A DNA stretch of 22,500 bases from Stramonita haemastoma (lineage: Eukaryota; Mollusca; Gastropoda; Neogastropoda; Muricidae), in NCBI GenBank assembly GCA_030674155.1, contig CM060320.1:20348324-20370823 (forward strand), in the 5' to 3' direction. Each line of letters starts with the position of its first letter. Positions within the stretch are counted from its first letter, which is position 1. Both the position numbers and the translations under genes were made by a program. The notes beneath the pieces are model-generated. The model worked only from the letters and a program-made list of their open reading frames with translations, made no database searches and was not told the DNA's origin. This document shows positions 8,351-18,431 of this stretch, piece after piece.

Positions 8351-8521
8351 TACTTGTTCATTGTGTAGCTGTTACATGTATGTCAGATGTAGTCTCTGTG
8401 TGTAGCTTTGAGAAATGGTGCACACCTTTACCTTTACCTTTTTACTTGTTCATTGTGTAGCTGTTACATACCTGTCAAATATAGTCTGTGTGTGCAGCTG
8501 CGAGAAATGGTGCACTACTTT
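8338..8521 (+). repeat. 92-bp tandem duplication carrying a PRORP splice acceptor
   Basis: The TACTTGTTCATTGTGTAGCT segment begins at 8351 and again at 8443, and GAGAAATGGTGCAC begins at 8410 and 8502, so the period is 92 bases. The right unit holds the real acceptor (TGTGCAG ending at 8497) and the first bases of the exon. The left unit has TGTGTAG ending at 8405 followed by a copy of the exon start with an in-frame TGA at its second codon. Confidence 0.9.
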
Positions 8522-8637
8522 GCCCGTGAGCGTCACATGAAGGTGCTGGTGATCGGCCGTGCTCACATGAAGAAGTGGCCGGCCCCAGACATGGGCTACA
8601 TCAGCAGACAGGCCAAAGTCTTTTTCACTGACAACAT
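8498..8637 (+). CDS. PRORP (mitochondrial RNase P protein 3), internal exon
   Basis: Encodes about 46 residues of the NYN/PIN-like nuclease domain (REMVHYFARERHMKVLVIGR, then a stretch ending in AKVFFTDN). It parallels the VLGRKHM...FFADD region of vertebrate PRORP/MRPP3. The protein is the catalytic subunit of protein-only mitochondrial RNase P, which cuts 5' leaders from tRNA precursors and in animals works with TRMT10C and HSD17B10. Boundaries: acceptor TGTGCAG before 8498 and donor GTGAGT at 8638. The exon ends after two bases of a codon, which the next exon completes to Ile, giving the family's I-S-x-D-D-P-F motif. Earlier exons (mitochondrial targeting sequence, PPR repeats, central zinc Cys pair) are not in the window. 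Confidence 0.9.
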
Positions 8638-8699
8638 GTGAGTTCCTACATACATAGTGTATTGAGTTATTGTTTTTTGGGTTTTTTTTATATCTGATG

Positions 8700-8792
8700 A
8701 GCAAGGAGGAGGGTGGCAGGATGGTACTTTTGCCTGCCAGGAAGTAAACCTGGAAGTTCTGGGTTTTGATTCCCAGCCTTGCGTTTTATTTT
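8700..8792 (+). repeat. tRNA-derived SINE fragment (degenerate)
   Basis: In the first PRORP intron, GGTGGCAGGATGGTACTTTTG resembles the A-box half of a tRNA-like SINE head, and GTTCTGGGTTTTGATTCCCA about 45 bases on resembles the B box (consensus GGTTCGANNCC). Spacing fits a tRNA promoter but the pairing is too decayed for a tRNA gene. Orientation is plus. Confidence 0.5.
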
Positions 8793-8845
8793 ACTTGTCA
8801 TTCAACCAGTTTTCAATTCAAATACAGTGATATGTTTTGTGCAAT

Positions 8846-9318
8846 ACATATATAAGGTCGCATTTGTGAAGGCATGCAGAACATCTTGCGTACATGTTTA
8901 AACCTGTTCCACTTTTCAAAAGAGTAGGCCATTGAGTGCCAGAGAGAACGGATGACAAAATATACAAAACTAAATACACACTGGGATTGAATGTAAAAAA
9001 CCACATGAGTGCTTATTCCATTAATCACAAAATAGAATAAATAAGAGAACAGATAAATAAATACACCCACACATACACACATACACACACACTCCCACAC
9101 ACAAGTCCTTCAGATGAGACTATAAACAGAGACCCCATGCACGCAGAATAAATCCTGTTCTGCTTTTTGTAAGAGGAGGCCATTGTGTGCCGGTGAGAAC
9201 AGATGACAAGATTTACAAAACTGCATACACAAGGGGACAGGATGTAAAAAAGCACATGTTTGCTTGTATTCCATTATCCTTAATATAAAAGAATAAATAA
9301 ATAAATAAATAAATAAAC
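8846..9318 (+). repeat. Two diverged direct copies of a ~200-bp repeat (period ~250 bp)
   Basis: Copy 1 (about 8846-9045) and copy 2 (about 9100-9318) share the order CCTGTTC, GAGnAGGCCATTG, GAGAACnGATGACAA, TACAAAACT, GATGTAAAAAA, TATTCCATTA and AATAAATAA. The second copy starts with CAGATGAGACTATAAACAGA, a string I associate with molluscan interspersed repeats. Both lie in the first PRORP intron shown. They could be two insertions of one family or an old local duplication. Confidence 0.75.
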
Positions 9319-9450
9319 AAACACACTGTCATATACCCCCCCCCCCCCCCCCCCCCACATACATATACACACACAGGCAATGCGAGACACACACCATCAT
9401 ACCCCCCCCCCCTCTACCACCCCCCTCCTCCCCCCCCACACACACACTTA
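9286..9450. repeat. (AAAT)n, poly-C and CA-rich low-complexity block
   Basis: AAATA repeats at 9288-9316 are followed by a C tract at 9336-9356, CA-rich sequence, another C tract at 9402-9412 and a C/T-rich patch to about 9437. It ends some 70 bases before the PRORP acceptor at 9507. Confidence 0.95.
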
Positions 9451-9507
9451 TTTACAAAAATGACACAGACTTTTTCATATTTTGTTATTGTCCGTCGCTT
9501 TGTCCAG

Positions 9508-9697
9508 CTCTTCAGATGACCCCTTCTGCCTGTATGCCACCCTGTACAGCGGCAAAGACTGCCTGTTCGTGTCAGGTGACTTCATGCGAAACCACAAGTA
9601 CAACATGGGACCTCGCTTCAAGGAAATCTTCCACCAGTGGCAGAAATCTCGTCAGATTGTCAACTTTGCCGTGCATCCAGAGGGAGTTTCAGTTATG
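9508..9697 (+). CDS. PRORP, metallonuclease active-site exon
   Basis: Encodes about 63 residues starting SSDDPFCLYATLYSGKDC. The Asp-Asp pair and the later Asp in VSGDFMRNH correspond to the metal-binding acidic residues of PRORP nucleases (ISEDDPFLLYATLHSG and RDLMRDH in the vertebrate protein, from memory). FKEIFHQWQKSRQIVNF follows, matching the family's KWQ segment. The acceptor is TGTCCAG ending at 9507; a second AG at 9515 would not complete the split codon properly. The donor is GTAAGT at 9698. The exon begins with one base of a shared codon and ends in phase 0. All expected acidic residues in this part are present, so a working nuclease is likely. Confidence 0.95.
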
Positions 9698-10002
9698 GTA
9701 AGTGTTTTTGCTTTGTGAGGAAAAAAGATAAAAGGGGATGTTTGTCAATGGTGAATGGTGGAAAATATAGTATAGCTTGTTAGTTGGAGGCATGTTTATT
9801 TGATACAGAAATATACATTTTGTATTGTTACTTGTTCAATATCAGATTGTGTTGAGTGGTACTAAGGCAGCATCAATCAAGAAAAATGGGAGAAAAAGTA
9901 ATCAAAAGATTTTTTTTAAATTTTAAAATAATTGAAAATAAAAATGAAAGGTCAAACAAGAAATTCAAAACATTATGTGCATTGGAGCACACACACGCTC
10001 AT

Positions 10003-10017
10003 GCATGCACATGCACG

Positions 10018-10060
<43 letters not shown>

Positions 10061-10103
10061 GTAAGTGGGCATGCGTGCACACACACACACACACACACAC
10101 ACA
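10003..10103 (+). repeat. (CA)n microsatellite in the last PRORP intron
   Basis: Two CA runs (about 10019-10056 and 10078-10102) are separated by a TATGTAAGTGGGCATGCGTG spacer, about 45 bases before the terminal exon acceptor. Confidence 0.97.
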
Positions 10104-10145
10104 TGAATCGTTTGACTGTGGTCCACATTATGTGTTGTATTTCAG

Positions 10146-10313
10146 ATGCCGAATCAGTTTGACTGTGGCCCAGTGAAGGACAACAAAGGTTGGCATATTC
10201 CCTACAGTGATGGGTCTGCTGATCTTCGCTCAGGGAGTCAGAGAGTGTTGTGCCTCAGGTACAAAGGGCAGCAGAAACCGCCAAAACGCTTGAAGAAGGA
10301 AGACAGTGATTAA
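10146..10313 (+). CDS. PRORP, terminal coding exon
   Basis: Encodes 55 residues and a TAA stop. The acceptor TATTTCAG ends at 10145 and reading is in phase 0. KGWHIPYSDG and RVLCLRYKG match the C-terminal WHIPY...LCL of animal PRORPs. The His and Cys are the C-terminal ligands of the structural zinc site that ties the nuclease lobe to the central domain (known from plant PRORP structures). The protein ends with a short basic-acidic tail (PPKRLKKEDSD) beyond the usual end. Together the three exons give about 165 C-terminal residues without a break. PRORP faces SLC35B2 tail to tail across about 8.4 kb. Confidence 0.95.
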   Translation: MPNQFDCGPVKDNKGWHIPYSDGSADLRSGSQRVLCLRYKGQQKPPKRLKKEDSD

Positions 10314-11058
10314 GCCGTGTGTTTTTACAGATTGGGTGTGGGTTTTGTTTTTTATTTTATAGAAAAGAGTTTTGTGTTACTGATTTTTTAAAATTTTGAT
10401 AGAAGAAAGATGGTTTGTGTTAAATTTTAGAAATATGGTTTGTGTTACTAAATCATCTTTTGATGTGTTTTTGTTCTATTAGAACAACAAAGTAAGAACA
10501 CAACACCCAAGTGTTTGGCAGTACAAATTTTCGGTTTTTCTAAAACCTTCAGGCTAAAAGAAAAAGTGTGATATAAATATACATCTGAACATTGGATCTG
10601 GATATGAGTTTCATAATTTTTGTGTGGAAAATATATGTTGGTGATGTTTGGAAGTGAGTATGTGTTTTGCAGTTTGTATTTGCTATAGTGTTGAAAAAAA
10701 ATCAGGGAAGCCACATAATCCTCAGACACTGCTGATCAATGAAGAATGGCTTTGGGGTTAACGCTGTGATGTTCAACCATTATGTGAATCCTGTGTAACA
10801 AAGTATTTTTGTTCAAAGATTTATCATTTTTTTGGTTAGTGTTTTGTTACCAACAGTTTTTGGTAGGGAAGACAGGCACAGGTCAGATGTAATGCATTGG
10901 ATGGTGGTGGTGTTGGGTGTTCCCCAGCTTAGATTAACCCCTGGAGGTCATCCACAACATGCACTTTGTCTCACTCATCCTACCTGGGAATCATTGTGAG
11001 ATTGTAAGAACTCACCCTATCAAAAGTTTGTATACATGTATGTTTCTTTTCAAGTACC
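10314..11058 (+). other. PRORP 3' UTR, end not determined
   Basis: Follows the TAA. It is T-rich with three short GGTTTGTGTTA-type repeats at about 10350-10450 (TTTTGTGTTACTGATTTT, GGTTTGTGTTAAATTTTAG, GGTTTGTGTTACTAAATC). No convincing AATAAA plus GT-rich pair is near; an AATAAA at 11596 is the first clear one but lies past other repeats. No coding region is supported. Confidence 0.55.
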
Positions 11059-11240
11059 TTGCCTCGTCCCTGGGGATGCCAGGGGCCTGTCAGTATAAAC
11101 AGCATTCCCACCTTCTGGAAATTCTGTGCTAGCACAGAATGCCTATATAGTCGTAGCCATGATGCCTATATAGTCGTATCTTTTTGTGGCTTGTATAATG
11201 AGAAATTAAAACAATCTCCCACGAGAAGAGAGAAAAAGAA
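11059..11240 (+). repeat. Dispersed repeat, copy 1, with internal 23-bp duplication
   Basis: GGGGCCTGTCAGTATAAA (11082) leads into CTGGAAATTCTGTGCTAG, a block that recurs at about 16960-17020. Next, GCCTATATAGTCGTA occurs twice (11141 and 11164, period 23), and the second is followed by TCTTTTTGTGG and AAATTAAAACAATCTCCCA, which recur near 13085-13135. Confidence 0.8.
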
Positions 11241-13073
11241 AGGTGTGTGTGTGTGTGCTTTGAGGAGTTTTACTTGTGATAAGATTATGCTTGTTTAAAT
11301 AGGATTCATCCTTTACATTCATTAGATAACAAATCCAATCAAACAGTTCAGATATATTTTCTTTTTTTTCATGCAAATCAGAGCTGGAAAACAAGAAAAA
11401 TTATAAGGTAACAGTTGGGTCTGTATGTTGTTACTTTTTTTTTTTTAATCTATGTTCCATATGTGCTTCCATTTTTCGTTTTTTCCCCTTTTGTTCATAA
11501 AGTATGAATTATGCTTGAACAAAAATAATTTTTGAAATAGAAAGTGTCACTTTTCATTGTATATCTGAAATTTGTTGAAAAGAAAAACTTTGAAAAATAA
11601 AAAGGATATATTTACTTGCTTTGTTTTTTTCATTTGGTGAAAGAATATGCTGTACTGCAAGTTCAGCAGCACAAGATGCATACACATGTGAGCATGCACA
11701 TGTGCTTGCAAACATACAAATCTGTCACCATACACTGCAACTCACAAAAGGTAAGTATTCACATGAATTTTATTTTCAGTTGAAACAGAAGGCTCCACAC
11801 AAGAAACTGGCAGGAGCTCAAGCAGGAAACCAATGATGAGTTGCATAATGTAGCCACCAATTCCACCAGGAATGAAGATTGCATCACAACACAACATGGA
11901 TCATATCAATTTCTTTTTTTATTAAAATTGCCTGGCTCAAAACAGTCATTTCATTGAGAATGAACCATCACAGATTTCATGAACCATTAAAAAAAAAAAA
12001 AAATTAACATTCACCAGAAAGAACCATCATCACACACGAGATTCCATAACCCTGTATCATCAGTATTCATTTATGGTCAGTAGTGCTTCAGCTGAACAGG
12101 TGTGTCACCCTACAACTGTTCAACATCAGTAGCACAATGTGTCACCCTACAACTGCTCAACATCAGTAGCACAATGTTAAATTAGAAAGAAAACCAAACA
12201 GAATAAACCCACAATATGCGAGAAAGCTTCTCATGCACTTAAACATTTGGTGATTGAGACCATGTCAACAATGAAGTCGGACCACACTAGGACCGATATG
12301 ATTCAAAGAGGAAAGAAAGCATCGGGTATTCAACATCTTTTCACACACAATGTCATTTCAGATGAATTCACAGAAGATGAATACTAATATTGTTATGCTC
12401 GATATGGTGTTCCTAGCAGAACTGAAAATGATCAAAATATGGAAGAGTAAAAGCCAAACATATCAAAATCATACACTTTTGGTAATAACCCCACAAACAT
12501 CCTGTGCCGGCTTGCATCACCTTTCCCACCAGTCAGGGACTCGCGAAGAAAACAAACCAAACCTAAAAACACCCCCCCCCCCACCTCAATTAGACAAGTA
12601 AACATTATAGTTCCAGATCCCAAATACAAACAAATGAATCAACAAGACAGAAAGCCAGCCATAAAGAGAGGAAGGTGAAAAAACAACCACTACCACAACA
12701 GCTACATGGATCGAAAAAATAATCCTGGATCAAATTTGACTGAAAAAGCACCATCACCACCACCTGCCAAGCTATTATTTATCATGATTTGTGGCAGCAG
12801 CTGCTGCTGCAGGAATCACAGAGAAGACTTCAGAGACTAGTCCACTCCCTGCACATGAGGCGCATAAAGCATCCAGTGCCTCCTTGCAAAATCTTAAATG
12901 CACATTTCCAGAATTTGCGGAATTTTGATTGATTGCTTTTTTTCAAATGGTGGTTAAGCCACTCTTTTAAGTTGTCCATGACCAGTCAAGATGTTACCCA
13001 GCTACTAAAATGAAAAACAAATTGTTTCAATATCAAAAGAAAGCAGCATTAATGAGTGCATTAGGGTTTCTTT
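11241..13073. other. AT-rich intergenic or UTR sequence, no gene
   Basis: No frame here shows a family signature. Contents are A and T tracts (for example 11435-11448, 11990-12003), a C tract at 12572-12582, a 37-bp tandem duplication at 12101-12175, a CTGCTGC patch near 12800, and a plus-strand AATAAA at 11596 that could serve PRORP. Confidence 0.5.
12101..12175 (+). repeat. 37-bp tandem duplication
   Basis: TGTGTCACCCTACAACTG starts at 12101 and again at 12138, and each is followed by CAACATCAGTAGCACAATGT. The two units differ at a single base, so the duplication is recent. Confidence 0.95.
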
Positions 13074-13240
13074 CTTGTGCATGATGCCTATATAGTTGTA
13101 CCTTTTTGTGCTAAGAAATTACACAATCTCCCATCAATGATAAGAAAAAAGAAGACCACCACAAGAGAGAAAAAAAAATCACCCAAACCCAAAAGAAAAG
13201 ATAACCACACACAAGAAATTATCCAATCTCCCATGAATGA
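13074..13240 (+). repeat. Dispersed repeat, copy 2 fragment
   Basis: TGCATGATGCCTATATAGTTGTACCTTTTTGTG (split here at 13079-13111) closely matches the 11159-11189 stretch, and GAAATTACACAATCTCCCA matches the stretch that follows there. A further GAAATTATCCAATCTCCCAT occurs near 13216, so the CAATCTCCCAT(C/G)AATGATAAGA part is locally duplicated just before the TA array. Confidence 0.75.
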
Positions 13241-13251
13241 TAAGAGATAAA

Positions 13252-13252
<1 letters not shown>

Positions 13253-13318
<66 letters not shown>

Positions 13319-13337
13319 AAAAAAAAAAAAAAAAAAC
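13253..13337 (+). repeat. (TA)n array followed by poly-A
   Basis: A pure TA run of roughly 60 bases (13253-13315) is followed by an A tract (13318-13336). TA runs of this length can extrude hairpins and are prone to length error. Confidence 0.98.
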
Positions 13338-14898
13338 CACAAGAAAGGAAAAAAACAGATCACCCAATGTAGAAAGAAAGCATAACCAAAAGAAAAGACA
13401 ATCTCAAGAAAGACCATGGGCTGCAGATATCAACATAATCATATTCAACACCTGTCAACCTCCATTTTCCCTATCGTTTGTAAAAGAATGAACACCTTCC
13501 CACCCCTACCCATACCCCCTCACCTCTCCAGCCCCCCCCCCCCAAAAAAAAAGAAAAGAAAGGTCTTTGTTTAACGGGACACTCCTATTTCTGTCATTCA
13601 GGCATTTCTAAGACCTGCAAAATAAGAAAGCAGACAAAAACAAAGACTACAGTTCTGCAAATACTTCTAAATTTGTCTTGTCAGTTGTGACAGATTTCCT
13701 ACTTATTACACAAGAAACTCCCAATTATGACAAGCCTTCTTGTGGATTTAGACCCATTTCAATCATCTGAAAGTTAGTGTCAAGGCTAAATGGACAGAAG
13801 AATCACAACACTGAAGGGGGAGGGGGGGGGGGGTATCAAAATTTTTTGATAACATCCATTCATGACACTCTTACAACATTTTGAAGCTCTTACATCAAGC
13901 TGAAATAACATGATACTATCCCATAATTACAAAGTAAGGACAAAGAAAGACTTTTAACTGACCCATGGCCAGGAAATTAAAATACAGAATAACCATGTCT
14001 CTGTTCCACTATCTCATCCCTTAGCCCCCTGTGGTAAGATGTTTGGCTTATTTGATAAGTTGTTTGGTTTATTTGATGATATGAAACATCTTTTCATAGA
14101 CAAGTGGGTTCATTGATAACACAAAAACAAATTTTGTTTCTTTGGATTTTGAAATCTTTTGTCCATGGAAACAAGTCACCTTTAACAAGCAAGCATTTTA
14201 TGTATACATCATGATACACAACAACAGTAAAGATACCATTAACATTTGTAGAAATTTACAGTTGATCACAAACAAGACATAGATCTATTTTGAAATGTCA
14301 ACAGTACACACTGAGAAAACTATTATCAGCTTACGCTAACAACACTCTTAGACAAAATATTTCTTATCATTATTTACAATCATTTCAATAACCCTCTCAA
14401 AAATCTATAAAACCAAATTATAAAGAGAAGAAATAATCTAAACAGTAACAAAATATTATAATAATTTTCAATTCACAAAATCAAATCAAATGTGTAAATG
14501 ACTGAAATACATCAAAAGGAAAAAAGAAAGATGAGTGCAAAATACAAAAATAATCTTCAATTTACACAATCAACATAAACAGTTTTAAAAAAAGAGTAAA
14601 ATGAATTTAAAAAAAGAAGATAAAAAAGAAATGACCAGCTTAAAAGACCGAAACACCCACTTCAGTATTCATTCACTGAAAAGATTACACATACATGAAA
14701 AAGGACAGGACCACCTGGCATATCTTAAAAACAACAAAGAGCACACACACACACAAAATCTGACAAGAAACTGAAGTAAAAATCCTAAAATAACAAGTAC
14801 AACTGACATAAAAACATACAAATACCCTTTGTATTCACACTAACAGAATAAGCAATCACATTCATACTATCTATATTCATACTAAACATGAAATATCC

Positions 14899-14970
<72 letters not shown>

Positions 14971-16940
14971 TGAATAAAGCACTTGCATATTATATGTGCG
15001 CATGTGTGACTACTGAGTATTGAATTTATAATGAAAAAAAAAGTTTTCCCCCTCCAGTCACATCTAAAAAAAAACCCAACTGTAATGGGTTTTGGCAAGG
15101 TTAAACTTTTGGCAATTTCTCAGCTGATTCTTCATAACCAAGCCCTCATCTTGTTGTTCCCTTTATGAGAAGTCATTCTGATGAGGTAATGGGATGCTCT
15201 GTCTGGTTTTGAAATGTACGATAACCAGAGGAATGGTACATATATCACTGTGGGATCAGATCAGAGCATACACATTCTTCAGATTGGACTTGAAGAACAC
15301 AGAGACAAAACTGATTGATTTGCATTTTTAGCTTGCATCCCCCCCCTCCTCCAAAGATTTTAAAAGGCAACATTTGAAAAATTTACCTAAAACTTTCAAG
15401 GATCATTTTGTATGATGTCAAATGTGTTATTGGAAGGGGGGGGGGGGAGTGCAGAAGGCTTGAAAAAGAAAAGAAAAAAGTTTCTGGAGAAAAGAAGAAG
15501 TAAAATGATTAGCCTCTCATAGATGTATACTGTAACATTTTGAATCAAAATATCTCTTTTGCTTTTTTTTTTTTTTTGGGGGGGGGGGGGTTCTTTAGTT
15601 ATCTGTGATCCCTTTTCTTTCTTATTATCACTGACAATGTGGTTAATGTAATTCAAATGATTACAGCAAGACATTCAACATTTAACTTCTACTGTTTTTA
15701 CCTGAACATGAATATACACACAAGGAAAAAATAAACTTATGATGTCAAAATTCAACATCTTCAAGATTTATGCCTGAAGAGGACACAAACTTACATAGAA
15801 ATACTGATGAGATTTTGATCAACCTGCGTTACTTATACATGTGCCATCAAATGATTATTGATTTCATGTTTCATATGATCTAAATTTTTCTAAAGGATAA
15901 AACATGCTCAGTTCTAATTCTTAGGTCACTATTCTGATTTAAATGGTGTGAAATGATATATCATCTTGTAACAACTACAATGGGTAAACATGTTTATAAA
16001 GTATTAACATGGATATGCACTTCTGATTATCTTGATGTTTTTCTTTTTCTTTTTTGTTAAAAAAATATTCTGTATCTTCTCAAATGTCAAAATACTTCAG
16101 ACAAATATCATCAAAATAAAAAATATATCATACAAAATCTACAATAAATAAAAATAACCCATCATTCAAAATTCCAATTTTTTTTAACCATAAAAAAACA
16201 GCAAACCATAGAACAAACACGCCGATAGGACAAAAAATTTTTTTTAATGTATAAAAAAATCAAGACACCAAGAATAAGAACAGAAAGGAAAACAGTCTGA
16301 CGTGGAAATAGAGACAAAAAACAGTTATTGTTGTCTGCTAAGATTCCGTGACACTTCATCAAGCCAAAAATGGAGAAGAGCTTGCCAAAAAGGAGAAAAC
16401 AGATAAAACACACATATTGAAAGAATAAGCACCTACTCAGTCACAAATTATAATGTGATCAACATGTCCCCAATGACATACATCACAACCCACACTGTTA
16501 ATATTCAAATCTGTACATTACAGAGTAAGAACCACTCTACAATAAAATTTAAAAAATTCATCCCAATTGTTTAGTAACTTCAAAGAACTACCCTGATCCA
16601 AATGATTTATATCACATGACTATAAACATTGTTGAATCAAAGAAATCTGAACTACATACTATTCATTCAGTTGATTTGGCATTGTATCAGAAGAGTTTCA
16701 CATACCCATCACAAAATAGAAAAACAATATAAACACAGGTCAGCATCATAAGCACATGTACACATCTGAAAAAAAAATTTCCAGCAATAAATTTCAACAA
16801 TAATACATTAAAGGTCCAGCAATCTTAAGTTACGTTCTAATCATCTACAAACTATGGTACTGACATATAACAAATCTTTTTTCTCTCTCTCAAACATATG
16901 TATATCAAGGTACATGAACAAATCACATTCACAGCGTAAA
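13338..16940. other. AT-rich intergenic or UTR sequence, no gene
   Basis: I see no coding frame with family features. The stretch contains several G or C homopolymers (13532-13543, 13822-13833, 15436-15447, 15578-15590), a CA array at 14898-14967 and many A/T runs. It could be part of a long SLC35B2 3' UTR or plain intergenic DNA. Confidence 0.5.
14898..14967 (+). repeat. (CA)n microsatellite
   Basis: An uninterrupted run of about 34 CA units in AT-rich non-coding sequence between the two genes. Confidence 0.98.
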
Positions 16941-17165
16941 ATCTCTATTTTACCCCATCAGGATACTTGGGGCCTGTCAGTATAAATAACATCTCCACCA
17001 CCTGGAAATTCTGTGCTAGGAGTTCCCTCTTTTCTATTCCTCTCTTTGTTTCTGCCTTGTTCCTTTTCTTCCTGTCACCTGCCTATGTTTTGCCTCTTTG
17101 GTCCATTCTCCTGCCTTTTCTCTGGAAAGACTTAAAGGATAACAATTATCTCCCTCACTGAAGTT
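16941..17165 (+). repeat. Dispersed repeat, copy 3
   Basis: GGGGCCTGTCAGTATAAA and CTGGAAATTCTGTGCTAG recur here with the same spacing as at 11080-11130. The right flank then differs: a C/T-rich block and AAAGGATAACAATTATCTCCC. The shared core of about 65 bases implies a common repeat family. Confidence 0.75.
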
Positions 17166-18210
17166 GGCAATACAACACAGTTTCACTCAAACGAGACAGC
17201 AATAGCTGCTGTTTGGCCATCCCATGAAGACCTTTATTTTGCTACTGGCTTACTGCCCTTGTAAATTAGATATGAACAATCTTGGACCAAGAAAAGTGGT
17301 ATTCCATTGTTGCTTTTTCAAAAGAATTCTGTTTTTCTCTTCATCACAGTTAACAGAGTAACTATCACCATGTTTTTACAGCTAAGATCTTGAAGATTAT
17401 TAAACTCAAAGCAAACTGTAGTGTCCAACACTCAGATTCCATGTAAAACTCTATGTTTGAATGTATAGATTTATTTGTCTATTTCTTATGAGTTTGACAT
17501 TTCATTCTGCTTTTTTGTTATGTTCTGTTTATGTAATACTATACACTTGAATTAATTAATTTTTCTATTTTTTAGTAGTTTGTTACGAGTTTTTATTATT
17601 TTTCTGTTTGTGTCTTTGTTTTGTTTACATTTAGAGATATCATCACTTTGACAGATCAGAGTATTGAAATAGCCTGATCTGTGAAGAACAACAGCTTCCT
17701 CTCTACCCTGTCAGTTTCCAGTTACTTGAATTACAACTTTGACATGCTCAATGTCTGTAATCACTTGAATCTGAATCACAAAACATCAAACACACAATCA
17801 TGAACTAAGGACGAACACTTTACAAAAATACAAGACAAAAAATTAATATGGAGCGAAAATCATGAAAAAAATACCCTGTTTTGACATCCTACTCAAGCAC
17901 TTCTAAACAGTAGTATTACACTATTTTAAGAGAACCCTTCAAATTTCAACACTAATACATTTGGGCACTTTTCAATAATACATTTAGGGGTACTTTTCAA
18001 ACAAAAATTTCAGATTTCATCAAGAATAAACATACCTATGCATTATGCTTGTGCTTATTAGGTAGACATAGTGTTATTTGTTTCTTTAGCAAATTCCTTT
18101 TGTGCATACAGGTAAAATATAGTCATGATTTGTTTTGTTTGGGTCTTGTTCTGTCCTAGCAATGAGATTCGTTTTGTCAAACATGCTCAAACAAACAGAT
18201 CTGAACAAAA
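17166..18210. other. AT-rich sequence downstream of SLC35B2, no gene
   Basis: Probably SLC35B2 3' UTR (minus strand) and beyond. A minus-strand AATAAA is present at about 17470-17475 but cannot be assigned as the real poly(A) signal. No coding region recognised. Confidence 0.45.
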
Positions 18211-18431
18211 ACTTATCACGTGATATTAAATTTTGAGCAAGAAATTGATACTTCAGATTTCTTTTGCAAGTTGTAAAGCAAAAGATAAATGGACAAATCC
18301 AGCCAAAACCAAAAACAACAAACTTATCATGTGATATTAAATTTTGAGCAAGAAACTGATACTTCAGATTTCTTTTGCAACTTGTAAAGCAAAAGATAAA
18401 TGGACAAATCCAGCCAAACCAAAAACAACAA
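18211..18431 (+). repeat. 111-bp tandem duplication in the SLC35B2 3' flank
   Basis: ACTTATCACGTGATATTAAA starts at 18211 and ACTTATCATGTGATATTAAA at 18322. The units are nearly identical over 100 or more bases, with few substitutions (for example AAATTG/AAACTG, GCAAGTTG/GCAACTTG). The 111-base period is a multiple of three, so a minus-strand open frame (18517-18086) survives it by chance. Confidence 0.95.

Noticed and set aside
8700..8792. A functional tRNA gene
   Set aside because: Only box-like motifs remain; acceptor and anticodon stems do not pair convincingly.
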